Origin: Girardinichthys multiradiatus
Taxonomy: Eukaryota > Chordata > Actinopteri > Cyprinodontiformes > Goodeidae
Assembly (NCBI RefSeq): GCF_021462225.1
Contig: NC_061818.1
Location: 13,675,276-13,739,275 of the forward strand
DNA length: 64,000 nt
Reading direction: 5' to 3'
The notes under the pieces were generated by a model that worked only from the letters and a program-made list of their open reading frames with translations, was not told where the DNA came from and searched no databases. This document shows, piece after piece, positions 50,518-62,979 of this stretch (position 1 is the stretch's first letter; each line of letters begins with the position of its first letter). The position numbers were made by a program, and so were the translations under genes.

Positions 50518-52081
50518 CAGGTCCTTCTCAAAAAATTAGCATATTGTGATAAAGTTCATTATTTTCTATAATGTAATGAAAATTTAACATTCATATATTT
50601 TAGATTCATTGCACACTAACTGAAATATTTCAGGTCTTTTATTGTCTTAATATGGATGATTTTGGCATACAGCTCATGAAAACCCAAAATTCCTATCTCA
50701 CAAAATTAGCATATTTCATCCGACCAATAAAAGAAAAGTGTTTTTAATACAAAAAACGTCAACCTTCAAATAATCATGTACAGTTATGCACTCAATACTT
50801 GGTCGGGAATCCTTTTGCAGAAATGACTGCTTCAATGCAGCGTGGCATGGAGGCAATCAGCCTGTGGCACTGCTGAGGTCTTATGGAGGCCCAGGATGCT
50901 TCGATAGCGGCCTTTAGCTCATCCAGAGTGTTGGGTCTTGAGTCTCTCAACGTTCTCTTCACAATATCCCACAGATTCTCTATGGGGTTCAGGTCAGGAG
51001 AGTTGGCAGGCCAATTGAGCACAGTGATACCATGGTCAGTAAACCATTTACCAGTGGTTTTGGCACTGTGAGCAGGTGCCAGGTCGTGCTGAAAAATGAA
51101 ATCTTCATCTCCATAAAGCTTTTCAGCAGATGGAAGCATGAAGTGCTCCAAAATCTCCTGATAGCTAGCTGCATTGACCCTGCCCTTGATAAAACACAGT
51201 GGACCAACACCAGCAGCTGACACGACACCCAGACCATCACTGACTGTGGGTACTTGACACTGGACTTCTGGCATTTTGGCATTTCCTTCTCCCCAGTCTT
51301 CCTCCAGACTCTGGCACCTTGATTTCCGAATGACATGCAGAATTTGCTTTCATCCGAAAAAAGTACTTTGGACCACTGAGCAACAGTCCAGTGCTGCTTC
51401 TCTGTAGCCCAGGTCTGGGGAATGCGGCACCTGCAGCCCATTTCCTGCACACGCCTGTGCACGGTGGCTCTGGATGTTTCTACTCCAGACTCAGTCCACT
51501 GCTTCCGCAGGTCCCCCAAGGTCTGGAATCGGCCCTTCTCCACAATCTTCCTCAGGGTCCGGTCACCTCTTCTCGTTGTGCAGCGTTTTCTGCCACACTT
51601 TTTCCTTCCCACAGACTTCCCATTGAGGTGCCTTGATACAGCACTCTGGGAACAGCCTATTCGTTCAGAAATTTCTTTCTGTGTCTTACCCTCTTGCTTG
51701 AGGGTGTCAATAGTGGCCTTCTGGACAGCAGTCAGGTCGGCAGTCTTACCCATGATTGGGGTTTTGAGTGATGAACCAGGCTGGGAGGTTTAAAGGCCTC
51801 AGGAATCTTTTGCAGGTGTTTAGAGTTAACTCGTTGATTCAGATGATTAGGTTCATAGCTCGTTTAGAGACACTTTTAATGATATGCTAATTTTGTGAGA
51901 TAGGAATTTTGGGTTTTCATGAGCTGTATGCCAAAATCATCCGTATTAAGACAATAAAAGACCTGAAATATTTCAGTTAGTGTGCAATGAATCTAAAATA
52001 TATGAATGTTAAATTTTCATCATGACATTATGGAAAATAATGAACTTTATCACAATATGCTAATTTTTTGAGAAGGACCTG
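50518..52081 (-). mobile_element. Tc1/mariner element, copy C (1,564 bp)
   Basis: Same family and orientation as copy A, between TA at 50516-50517 and 52082-52083. Both inverted repeats are complete. Its coding part shares a 42-bp in-frame deletion with copy B. Confidence 0.95.
50792..51753 (-). pseudogene. Tc1 transposase of copy C, one frameshift
   Basis: The frame is open from ATG (51753) through LFSDESKF to YPQSVMVW at about 51228. There one G of a four-G run is missing, which shifts the frame into the run-on that ends at 50989. The rest of the proper frame (GPLCFIKGRVN, QHDLAPAH, NPIENLW, KGFPTKY) is open to 50792. No other disabling change was found. Confidence 0.92.
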
Positions 52082-52083
52082 TA

Positions 52084-53142
52084 TTTTACAATCATGGCCA
52101 TGGAGGGTTAGTGTCCTAAAAAGCTTGGGCTTACATGTCAAATCTGCAAAAGTTTTTGAATTGAATCACTTGTAAATCTAAGTTTAATGACTTTTACGTT
52201 TTCTAAACAAGTCATATGATTTGGGTATTGAGATTTGTTTTTTCTAAAATTTGACCCTACAATTGAAAACGTAGAAGACGTAGGGGTGTCTGCAATTACG
52301 TAATGAATGCCGATGACTTGATTTCTGACTTTATGATGCATAAAGCAATGGTACCACCTCACTCTGATTTACATTAAAATGTTTTTATTATCATTTATGG
52401 ATGTACTTCTTTAAAAATGTCTAAATACGTGTAAGATTAGTTGGACATAATTTCAGAAAAGTCCACAGAGCAGAGCACAGCATTTTAAGCCCTGGGCCAG
52501 ATCTGTCAATTTAGATGTTCTGGACCGGCCGATTTCGGTCTCTGTTTGGGCAGCAAACATTAGCATCCTCATGTGAGCACTGATGATTGCTCAAGCTAAA
52601 AAGAGAAGCTGATACTACATATAGAGGTTTTTTTTTTAACAGTGCAACAAAGGGCTGCACAATACATCCTTATTGCAATATGAATAATGCAAAGATTTGT
52701 TTGGAAGTCAGTATTTTGTTGGTTTCTTACAGCTGTCATGAATGCACAGTTTGCATGCCAATAAGAAATTTGGTCTTTTGGATGGAGCCTCAGTGCTGTG
52801 GAGGCTCCACACCTGCCACAGATGATGCTAAAGGTCATGGCGTGTTGGAGTAATATTACAATCTAATTTCCTGTCACCATGCAGCCCTTTTCTTAAGTAT
52901 TTATTTACCAAAGTCAAAGGTTAGGTGGCTCTGTTTTTGCGAAACAGACTGCTGTTCTCAGGAATTACAGCTTTAATTAACATAATGACAAATGCTGTGA
53001 AATACATACAAGTTGCTCAATTCTTTTCAAAACCATAATTATTCACAGTAAGGCAATGCTATATACATTTTCAGTTGTCTGTATAGACTGTTACCTTTTA
53101 TTAATGCAATAAGAGTTTGGAAATCATAACTTTTTGTGTAAA
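52084..53142. other. Spacer, little recognised
   Basis: Near 52650 the text GGGCTGCACAATACATCC recalls a dispersed repeat common in fish genomes. Otherwise nothing is recognised. Confidence 0.3.
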
Positions 53143-53740
53143 TGTTTTATCCATCCATCCACCCACCCATCCATCCTTTTATCCATCTGCCCATCCATTC
53201 ATTTTTCCGTCCAATTATTCATTCACCTTTCCGTCTATTTGTTTCTCAAACTGATTATTTCTCAGTTTATCTGCTTGTCCATTGTCCAGTTGTTTGGCCA
53301 TCCATCCATCCATCCATCCATCCATCCATCCATCCATCCATCCATCCATCCATCCAAACCAGTCAATTATCCTGCCGTTTATTCATCTGTTTGTCCATGT
53401 ATTTATTTGTTCGTCCATCTATCCATTTGTCTATCGTCCAACAATTTATCCATCTCTTTTAGATCTTTTTGTTTGTTGTCCATCATCTATCCATCCTCCC
53501 GTTTGTCCATTGTCCATCCCGATCGTTCAGGCTGGATATCCATCCATCAGTTAGTTTGTCTGGTTGTCCACACAGCTGTCCATCCATTTGTCCATTCGTA
53601 TCTCTGTCTTTCCGTCTTTTTGTCCATTGATCCACCCGCCTGTCCGTCTACAACCCATTCCTTTAATTTACTATCCGCCCATTTATCTGTTCGTTAATTT
53701 TCCCATCTTCGTCCATTCATCCATCATCCGTTCATCTACA
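53143..53740. repeat. Degenerate CCAT/TCCA tandem repeat
   Basis: About 600 bp of CCATCCAT-like repeats with many substitutions, around one perfect run of nearly 15 units (53298-53356). The long plus-strand open frame here (Ile/His/Pro/Ser-rich) is produced by the repeat and is not a gene. Confidence 0.92.
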
Positions 53741-54179
53741 CTGAAAACTCTGGAAATTTGAGTCTGGAAAAGTTTGCAATTTTGACTTGAAAAATATGTA
53801 GAAACCCTGGAGTCCCATTAGAAATCCAATATAGAATTTACTAGCAAACATCATGTGACCCACCGTAAGGAACTGGCCGAGGGCGCGTTTCATGGCTGAA
53901 CCGCCACTGGAGCAAAGCAACAGTTGTAAGAGGTTTGAAATATTCATATCGTTTGTTCCCAGCAAATTAAGTCTTTGTGTTTTTACAGCCAATGATAAAT
54001 GAAGAGGAGCACCGCAAGCTGAGAGCCCAATTGTTCCGAGGGTACATCCAGGGAGCGTGCGCAGTGCATAGATATTTGTGCGCTAGACTTTAACAACAAG
54101 GTCCCAACAAAAATGTTTCATTTTTTTCAATGTTTAGGTATACGTAGGAGCGGACTTCATCTGGTATATTTACAATGAT
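53741..54179. other. Spacer upstream of myh10
   Basis: No gene is evident. 53742-53810 has a GTCTGGAAAAGTTTGCAATT-type text resembling a dispersed repeat. Confidence 0.3.
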
Positions 54180-54475
54180 CCCCTGTCCTCTAGTGAGTGG
54201 GCGGACACAGCGTCCTAGTGCTGGCGTATTGATCTGGGTGAAGTGTATCTAGGTGCGCTCGGTCCGTCGTAGGCGGGAGCAGCAGCGGTCAGGTCTGCTC
54301 CGGTTTGGAGAGGGGAGGCTCCTACTTCAGAGGCAGCTCTCTGAGCCTGTGGTGCGCCCTCACAACCCAAAAATACATGCCTGCATCTCAGAGGTGTGGA
54401 GCTGTTAGCTGCTGCTGCTGCTGCTGCATACGACGGCTACGTCCATCTGACCGCTGAGTCGCTGACAAACAACAG
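54180..54475 (+). promoter_or_regulatory. myh10: myh10 promoter and 5' untranslated exon 1
   Basis: A C+G-rich, CpG-containing stretch ends at a strong donor (AACAG|GTAAGT, 54475/54476). The exon has a short GCT/CTG tandem (about 54409-54427). The first coding exon of myh10 is about 3 kb downstream with an untranslated leader, so this is its likely first exon. The transcription start is not determined. Confidence 0.6.
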
Positions 54476-55670
54476 GTAAGTTTGTGCTTGTGTGGCGCGC
54501 GGGCAGGTTAGGGATGATGGTGCGCGTGGTGAGCGGACCACCACGACCAGTCGGTCTCCAGCAGGGAGAGGAGCTGCTTCGAGAAACTTCATTATGTTAC
54601 TGTTTATTCTATGGTTCAGTTTAAACCCGGATTCTAGCGGCTGTAGTTAAAACACGTCACACAGGGCTGCTTCACTCATGTAATTGTTAACGGGGTAACA
54701 GTGATAACATTGTAACAGTGTAATAGTAGCAGTGCTTTACTTGCCTACTGGTAGCTTAATTGGTATAATTAACAGGTTCGCTAGGGCTAAACATAACGAA
54801 AAATATCCAAACTGCGTTGTTAGTTCACTTTTAACGACACATTTCATACACATTTTTCCTTTTTATCTACGGTGTATTGCACATTCCTGTCACCTATTTT
54901 GCGTTAGCTCGTTATAGCTGTGGCGCAGGTTTATTACTGCAGATAGAGCACCGTATGCGAGCAGCAACTTTTATTAGCCGAATGACGGCATTATGGGCCT
55001 GAAGGGGACAATTTACTACGCGGTGAAGTCTCCAGGAGGAGGAGGAGAGGGGCTGGATATGTGTGCCATCCACGACGCCACGGCTTCCCGTATGATCTAA
55101 TGCATAAGCGTCTAGCCTACGCAGTATGCGCATTGCTATTGGGCAGGCCGATCCAATAACTCAGCCTCAGACCAAAACCTGCCATAAAAAGTTTTCATCT
55201 GGATTTGAAAGCTGCATTCCTTACCCACCCCGTCCTGTGTCTTTGGTGGCATTACATCAGGAAGAAGGCAAGAACTGCACACAACGGGATGTGTCATGGA
55301 CATTTAATACCCAATTTACCTATTTAGAATAAGACCAGGATCTCAAAAAGTCAGAGGACTAGTATTTATTCCAAAATGAGGGATAAATCAACTAATGTGA
55401 CAAAGAAAAGAGTTTTGAATGTTATGGAATAGAAAAAAAGTATGAATAAATAGAACATGAGACACTGGACGACAGACAAAATGTCAGAGAGGACATTAAG
55501 GCTGACTATAATGAGAGAGAAAATACCTGCTAAAGAGCAAAGTGACTAAATGGAAACAAAGATGGCGGCAAGAGATGCACTGATCAAGCATTCTGTGGCT
55601 GATTTCCGATCACGATTTTGTAAAGCTCTGACATGCCAATACCAATTTTTGCTGGGTTCTATGTTATTGC

Positions 55671-55714
55671 TAAAACAGTTCAATTTATCCAGCTGGATAA
55701 ATTGAACTGTTTTA
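55671..55714. repeat. Perfect 44-bp palindrome
   Basis: Two exact 22-base arms meet with no spacer. The left arm is TAAAACAGTTCAATTTATCC + AG, and the right arm is its exact reverse complement. ATTCATCCAGCTG at 55715-55727 repeats part of the centre. It borders the SINE-like repeat that follows. Confidence 0.95.
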
Positions 55715-55729
55715 ATTCATCCAGCTGAA

Positions 55730-56072
55730 GGTCCTGGGTTCTGGGACGTCCCTGGTTTCGAATCCCGGGCTAAGATCGTTCTGCATGGAGTTTGCATGTT
55801 CTTCTCGTGCATGCGTTGGTTCTCTCTGGGTACTCTGGCTTCCTCCCACAGTCAAAAAACCCGATGGTTAGGTTATCTCTCTAAATTGCCCTTAGGTATG
55901 AATGGGTGTGGGTTGTTTGACCTGTGTGTCTCTGTGTTGCCTTGCAATGGACTAGCGACCTGTCCAAGGTGTATCCTGCTTCTCGCCTGTAGACCGCTGG
56001 AGATAGGCACCAGCTCCCGTTCGACCCTGTACGGAATAAGTGGATCTAGAAAATGGATGGATGGATGGATTA
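55730..56072 (+). repeat. SINE / LINE-tail retroposon
   Basis: The core is GAGTTTGCATGTTCTTCTCG, then CTTCCTCCCACAGTC, then CTCTAAATTGCCCTTAGG, then ATGGACTAGCGACCTGTCC, then GGAGATAGGCACCAGC, ending in a GGAT/TGGA tandem. This is a very common fish retroposon sequence. GGTTTCGAATCCCGG near 55756 resembles a tRNA B-box, which suggests a tRNA-derived head. Confidence 0.8.
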
Positions 56073-56941
56073 CTTCTTCAAAAATAATCCAAAGTTGCAG
56101 AGCTGTCTCTTCTAGAAAAATGTATAAATAAAGTAAAATCCTGCAGGTTATAGGAGAGAGGTAAACATGAATAAAATGGAAAAAAAAAACAAACAAACTA
56201 CCAAATATCTCATTTACTCCTTTACCAGTAAATTATAGCTTTTCTTTTTTGCACACCTCAAAATGCCATGTGAATTACATAAAAATATATTTAGTTTTTC
56301 TTTTCATTTCAGTCATTTTAAAATAAATAACTCAGTGGTGTCCAAGTTAATAATTTGAAAAGAAAAAGCTCAGGTTTGCACTTCTGTGTTAGATTGTGAA
56401 GTTATCCATTCATTTATTGTAGCAATGCAGGGCCCTTAAAAAGCGTTTGTTTCTTGGTCGATCATCATTCACACAGTATGTGAGAGCGAGAGAGAGCAGT
56501 CAGTGCTACACAGCTCTGGAGTTAAACAAGGTTTCAGAAATACCTGGAAACAAAGAATGATTTAAGAGTTGTCATTGTAAACTGTCTTTCACATCATGGT
56601 AAAACAAAACGTCTTAAAAGTTTAGAGATATATCCCCACATCTTTCACTATGGTTCTTTTTCAACATATTCATCTCTTATTCGTCCACCTGGAATAAGTG
56701 CTGGTAAAAAAGCTGGGTGTTCCATCTTATCTGTACGAAACAAACTCCACATATTTACATTTGTGATGGTAGGACAGAGAGGTTCAGAGATTTTTTTAAC
56801 CTCTGTTACCATTCTCCTTACTGTACACACTGGCTGGATAAACTTAGGTCACTATTCAGCCTATTTGTCAAAGGTGTTCCGGTTGTTTTAAACTTTTTAA
56901 TTATTAATTATTATTAAAACAATCATTTTAATTATTTAAAA

Positions 56942-57128
<187 letters not shown>

Positions 57129-57182
57129 TCCCATGAGAAAAGTAGAAGTAATGGATTATAAAAGAAAGAGTCCTAAACACTT

Positions 57183-57228
57183 AATAAATCCATCTTTTGT
57201 TGCAGTAACAACAAAAGATGGATTTATT
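57183..57228. repeat. Perfect hairpin, 20-bp arms
   Basis: AATAAATCCATCTTTTGTTG and its exact reverse complement flank the 6-base loop CAGTAA. It lies 54 bp past the ATCT array. Confidence 0.95.
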
Positions 57229-57439
57229 TTAAGACTTTTTATACATATTTATAAGTGGCACCAATAATTGTGGATGGTGATATATAATTCGCCCTACTTT
57301 ATCCATTGCAACATGTATAGTTGTATAATTCTGAATAGCAGTAAAATAAAGTTAATCTTAGTTGTAGCATCAATAATAATAACTCCGCCCCCTCTGCCTT
57401 TTACAGGTGTCTACATTGTACTGGTAAATCCCAGGGAAG

Positions 57440-57784
57440 ATGTCCCATCGAAGTGGGCAAGAGGACCCGGAGCGGTACCTGTTTGTTGACCGGGCCGTTG
57501 TGTACAACCCGGCCACACAGGCTGACTGGATGGCCAAGAAGCTGGTGTGGGTCCCCTCGGAACGCCACGGCTTTGAGGCGGCGGGTATCCGGGAGGAGCG
57601 CGGTGAGGAAGTGCTGGTGGAGCTGGCAGAGAATGGCAAGAAGGTGGTGATCAACAAGGATGACATTCAGAAGATGAACCCACCCAAGTTTAGCAAGGTG
57701 GAGGACATGGCTGAGCTCACCTGCCTGAATGAGGCATCAGTGCTGCACAACCTGAAGGACCGCTACTACTCTGGACTCATATAT
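57440..57784 (+). CDS. myh10: Nonmuscle myosin heavy chain IIB, first coding exon
   Basis: The exon begins at 57407 after TTTTACAG, has a 33-base leader, and starts at ATG 57440 (context GGGAAGATG). It encodes 115 residues ending in RYYSGLIY at donor TAT|GTGAGT (57784). The start [20 protein letters not shown] and the SH3-like N-terminal domain ([19 protein letters not shown], then [20 protein letters not shown], then [19 protein letters not shown]) match nonmuscle myosin II. The [13 protein letters not shown] form points to MYH10 rather than MYH9 or MYH14. The next exon should start TYSGLFCV, but no such sequence is seen to 64000, so the motor and rod lie beyond. The protein is an actin-based motor in cytokinesis, adhesion and neuronal migration. 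Teleosts may carry duplicates, so the a/b status is open. Confidence 0.92.
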
Positions 57785-59906
57785 GTGAGTGTTTAAGCCT
57801 GAAGGCTTTTTAAAAAATTGTGATTTGGGACACTTTTTCCTGGAGATCCCTAATTAGATTTTTTATTCATGGTCTATTTTAAAAGGTAATAATCTGTGTA
57901 TGTTCTTGTGGAATTTGACCAGTTTTGGTCATCTGTCTTGTGGATTCTTGTTAATTTAGGATATTATTTTTGTAGAAGTAATTTTAGAAAGGGCATTCAA
58001 TAAGTACAGACTTCCTCATAGAATGACTGACAAAGCTCGCATCCACCATAAAACCTCCAATCTCCTGCTGCCCATATATTGTTACCTTCTCTTTTATAAT
58101 TATAGAAATATGAGTACTTTGCAAGACACTGTATGTTTTTGTGTTTTCTCAAACGTGTTCTTTGAATCTGAATCTGAACAAAACCTCATTAAAATGATAC
58201 TTATTTTTTAATGGTCAAAGTTTATACTGTTTTTACACTGCTCTGTCCCCATGATCTTATTTCAGTAGAGCTGAAGGTTCTCTGTGATGTTCTGCTTGTG
58301 ATGTCGACCCATTTAGTGGCATGTTTTCCAGAAATAGAATGTGGGCTATCACCTCAGAGACTCTGATTCGGGCACTGCAAGGCCGACTGTTGCACTTGCT
58401 GTTGTCCTTCTGCAGGACAAAAGATTCCAGCTGATTTCCTTAAGAAGTCAGGAACTATTTGGATGTTTTCATGGGACACTGCTGATAACATAAACAAAAA
58501 AATAGTCAGGAATATACAGAAGTAAGTTAATTTTTCCATACGATTTAAATTTGATCTCATTCCAGAAACCTCCTCGTCAGTTCTCCTGTAAACCAGGTTG
58601 AAATTGGTTTTGGAGCTTGTTAATTGTCCCCTTGCCGAAAAGAAATTGAAAACATGTGTCTGGCTGTGTTAGGTTTCTGTCAGGAAGAGAATCTTCCCCT
58701 TTCAGCTCAGTCATAGAAAACAGCCCCCCTCTGCTGTTCCTAACACTTTCCAGAACATTTACCCCCCCAACACCTCTGTAGGCATAATATAATGGCCCCC
58801 GCAGGGTGTGCTGTTTTTTGGGGTTATTGGAGAAATGTATTTTTCTGAATCATGCTCTAATCACGGTGAAGATGGTTTATTTTACTAAGGTTTATTTTCT
58901 TTTCTATTAATCACTCTAAGTGATAGCCCACCTGTGATCCGTAGTGACATCTTGTCCCGTGCTTTTGTTTTCTGTAACTCAGGAAATTTCATGAGACGTG
59001 AACAAATATTAAATCCTGCTTTTGGTCTGTATTACGGCACCAGCTATTGGCCAGGATGACGTTTTCACAATATTGGGACATTGAGTAAAAATAGATTTTC
59101 ATGGTGTCGGTGTGTTAACAAAAAACCTTTAAACAAAACATTGATAACGTGATCTAACTGTTATTATTTCAAACCAAAATGGTGTTGCTGTTATTAAAAT
59201 ACTATAACATATTGATTATTACAATGATAATAATGTTATCTACAGTTTCTATTTAGTTTTTCATATATTGATACATTGACAGAAGCACACATATATACTA
59301 GGCACTCTCTACATGTAATAGCGATTTCTTAACACTTAGTATATTATAGCTTTTGCCTTTCTGCTCTTTATAGTTTGCCAACTGCAATTTCAAAACAATA
59401 TGAAGTTTATATATATTTGTTCACTGTCAATGTTTTTCATACCTGGAAATATTGGGCTGGAAAGAGACTCTCGAAGCATGAAAAAAATCAGAGTAAAAAT
59501 ACCATGGCTTCAATGCTGTTAGCAAAACAGAATTAACCAAATAATGTGGAAAAAGAAAGATTTTAGCACTTTGAGTTGAAAACAAAAAGCAACAGTTACT
59601 TTTACTCCTGCTAAAATTGCACATTGATTCTTACAGTTATTGATAATAATATCTATAACATGTTACTGTTTTTTGTATTTGATTCATAAACTTAAGCTAC
59701 AATAAAACTGAATAAAGATAATTTTGCCATTCTTCTCCTCTAACTGCGTATTAGGCTGATAATTAGTCAGGTTATCTGCTAATATAACCAGCCTGCATAC
59801 TTCTGCTTAACACAATTGCCACCCAGCGGTTGTTTCAAAACAGCCTTACTGTAACAAGAGTGATAAGAAGTGCTCCTTTAGTTTTTAACTATAATATAAA
59901 AAATGC

Positions 59907-60260
59907 TAAATTTGTCTTTCTTGTAAAAAAGGGAAAGGTGTAGTAGGCCTTATTCAGCCAGCTGAAGGGCAGCAAGAGGTGGGTGAGGGGCAGCACTTTT
60001 GTTCCAGGCTCCACGTGACCACAGAAAACTCGGGTTATTTTGGCACTTTTTGTGGCTTTTAAAAGGATTTTAACCCATAGGAAGGATATCGTTGAAAATG
60101 TAATCAGTTTTGAACCTTTAACTTTTTTAAACCGTGGTATAATTTAAAATGGTAACCTGGCCATATCTATTTCCAAGCAGTCAGATTTTTATTTCTTGTG
60201 AAAGAGGGACAATGTAGTAGCTTTCTTTTAGCTTGCTGACTGGCAGTGTGCAGGAATAAG
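59907..60260. repeat. Unclassified dispersed repeat, two of three copies
   Basis: 59907-59980 and 60184-60260 share a pattern also found at 33953-34030: TTTGTCTTTCT-GTAA-AAAG, then GAAA-GTG-AGTAG, then TTCAGCCAGCTGA, then GGCAG/CCAG-GAGC. Copies at 59907 and 60184 are also followed by a shared GGCACTTT stretch (60044 and 60322). I cannot assign a class. Confidence 0.5.
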
Positions 60261-61264
60261 CGGGGAGAATCAACCCTGCTTGACTTTTCTTCGTACATAC
60301 GGGTAAAAACTCAGTTGGTCTGGCACTTTGTCTTGCATTACATGAAAAGGACTTGAAACGTTTGGAACATTTTCAAACCATATATTTTTTAAACCTTGGT
60401 ATGTCTTAAATACCACTCCATGGCTATTGCACCCACCTTTTTTCCTAGTTATCCTATTAGCATTATCAGTTTTCTACCCTATGCAGCATTCTAGTCTGCT
60501 TCTGGTCTCTGTTTATAGATGTGAAGTCAGTCAAGTCGTTGGGCGAGCTCTCTATCTGTAAGGTAGTGAGTCACAGGTCCCTGGAGTGCTACATGCTGGC
60601 TAACTGCACTCGAGTGGTGCTACAAGCAGGCCTTTGTCTTGTCAGATAAGCCTCAGCTGTCAGAAAACCTCAGCATTTCTCCATAGCAATAGGACTGTCT
60701 GTCTATCTGCTTCCTGACGCCCACTTCGATCCTAATGTGGCTCAGTCTCTCTTCTATCTCCATCAGCTCTATAGCTGTTCCCACTCCTTCTGCTTATCCA
60801 GTGTTTGACTCACTGATCTGACAAAACATTATTAACATACACGGCTTTGTTTCTTGGCATGTATCCGCACTCTTGCTTTCCATGGCTTTTCATTTATTGT
60901 TTAGTGTGAGGCAACAAAACGTCCCTCACATGGACAGAAACCTTGTATCTCCAAAAAATTTAACTTCTGCTGAAATGAAATAAACATCCTGCTTCTTAAT
61001 GTAAATTCAATTGGAAGTGTATAAAAAATCCCTAGACAGATTTGAAGAGGGATCAGTAGTTACTTTTTGCAAAAAACAAAATCACAAAAATTGAGGTTTT
61101 TACGCAGTGAATGACAGCAGGTAAAGCTGCATAGAAAATAAAAATAAAAAAGCCATTTTATTATCACATTTTAGTGCCTTACAAACATATTGATATCTCT
61201 AAAACGTTGCCACGGTTTGTTATATTACTGTGGTTATGTTTGCTAATATCACTAGCTTCAATTG

Positions 61265-61795
61265 TCTAATTGATACATTATGTGATAGACCAAAATGAAG
61301 TAGTACATAATAGTGAAATGGACAAAAAGGATTACATTATTTAAACTTTTTAAAAACATAATTATTGACATGTGTTTGTATTCAGCAGTCTTTATTTTGA
61401 TACATCTAAATAAAATCCATTGCAACAGGATGCCATAAGAAGTCACCTAATCGGTAAGTAGAGTCCACCTGGGTATAATTTAATCTCAGTATAAATGCAG
61501 CTGTTCTGTGAAGGCCTCAGATGTTTGTTAGAGAACATTAGTGATAAAACATCAGGAAGACCAAGGGACCCAGCAGACAGGTCAGAGAGAAGGTTATAGA
61601 GAAGTACAAAACAACATCCCAAGCTTTGAAGTACTGTTCAGTCAATCATTGGAAAATGGAACAATTGTGGTATACATCCAAATCTACTAATCTACATTTA
61701 CAAGCTGGACAAAGAGAGCATTAATCAGATGAGCAGCATGATTTGGTTCTCCAAATTATTGGCTCAGGGGGCTGAATATTAACACTTTTGCAGGG
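61265..61795 (+). mobile_element. Tc1 relic with internal deletion
   Basis: It holds ATGTGATAGACCAAAATGAA, TAATTTAATCTCAGTATAAA, TCTGTGAAGGCCTCAGATG and finally GGGGGCTGAATATTAACA, then CTTTTGCAGGGCAGTGTATA. The transposase centre is deleted. Confidence 0.75.
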
Positions 61796-62979
61796 CAGTG
61801 TATATATTAAAGCCAAATATGAGTTATTTCTACAAAATGTTCAATATGATGCAACACACTACCACAGTTTTTGTCTCTGTACTGCTAACATTCAAACTAT
61901 ATGTCACCAATGTTCTTGTAAAATATATTTAAAAATGCTGAAATTGTCCTGTTTCTGGTGCAATCATTTGATGTCATGCATCTCAGAGTTGTTGGTATAT
62001 TTAAGATATGAGGTCTGAACATTTGTTAGCTTTGTTATGAAACCGGTGGAGCGCAGTCTCAAGGGAACGGTCAAAGTCTTGTGTGCTGCAAATAGATCAA
62101 TGCCACAGTGGCGGCTTCTGCAGCCATAGCGTCGTCTTTATGGGGAATGTTCCTTTAATTTTGGCACGCTGACTGCGTGATCAGAGACGGCAGATGGGCT
62201 TGGCTGTTGTGCCTGCTGTTACTTGTGTGTTGCTCAGCTGTTACCAGGTCACAGCATCCCCTCCCGTGGATCTGATTTCACTGTGGAAATTTCACCTTCT
62301 CTTTCCTGGGCTAAGCAAGGCATAGCTGGTTGGCAGGCAGTGTTGAGTTGGTTGAATGCTCTTCTGGCTGGTGTAGTAAATGTAGTTGCAGCCACCCCGG
62401 CTGTGAAAACTCTCCATGCTGCACAGTTGAACAGAGAGAACAGAATAGACTCTATTTAAAGCAGCTCCAAATTACATTTTCATTAAAAAGAGAGTGCTGA
62501 GCTTGAATTTCTGCTCGGTCTCTCCCTCTTTCCTTCTCTAGGCTCTCTTCTTTGGTAGGTAGTAATTTACAGAATCGCTGAGAACACCACACACGGTTCG
62601 TTACACCTCTGCCTGTCATTCGAATCAGACCTCTGGGAGTTCTGTTAGCTGGATTGGTTCTGTACTTCTCCTTTCTGTCTGCCTACCTCTCTCACCACCT
62701 CCTTTTTTCCATCTCCCTTTTTTTCTGTATCAGCACTAAAGCATCAGTTGCTCTGTGCTGACTGAGGGGCCTAACTGAGCTGTTACATAATGGCTGCAGC
62801 ATGCTAGCTGCTTACTGGTGCCCCCTTTACTGAATATGTGGCTGCTCAGTCCTCCAGAACCTCAGTCTTGAAAGTAGATTTAATTACTTGGGAAATGTAA
62901 AATTATACATTGCTTTGATGTAAAGAGTTTCATGTAAGGCATACCTTTTAAATTGTTAAATATTAGTGTTACTACTGTA

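Larger units (their letters stand above)
57785..62977. other. myh10: myh10 intron 2 (partial)
   Basis: A long intron without recognised exons. It contains two copies of an unclassified repeat (59907-59980 and 60184-60260) and a Tc1 relic (61265-61795). Short open frames (for example 62223-62459) show no domain or conservation that I can judge. Confidence 0.6.

Noticed and set aside
53298..53356. CRISPR-like array
   Set aside because: Direct tandem tetranucleotide units without spacers, in a vertebrate genome.
53134..53697. 187-codon His/Pro/Ile/Ser frame
   Set aside because: Generated by the CCAT tandem repeat.
62223..62459. 78-codon frame in the myh10 intron
   Set aside because: No similarity to the next myosin exon (expected TYSGLFCV) and no splice context.
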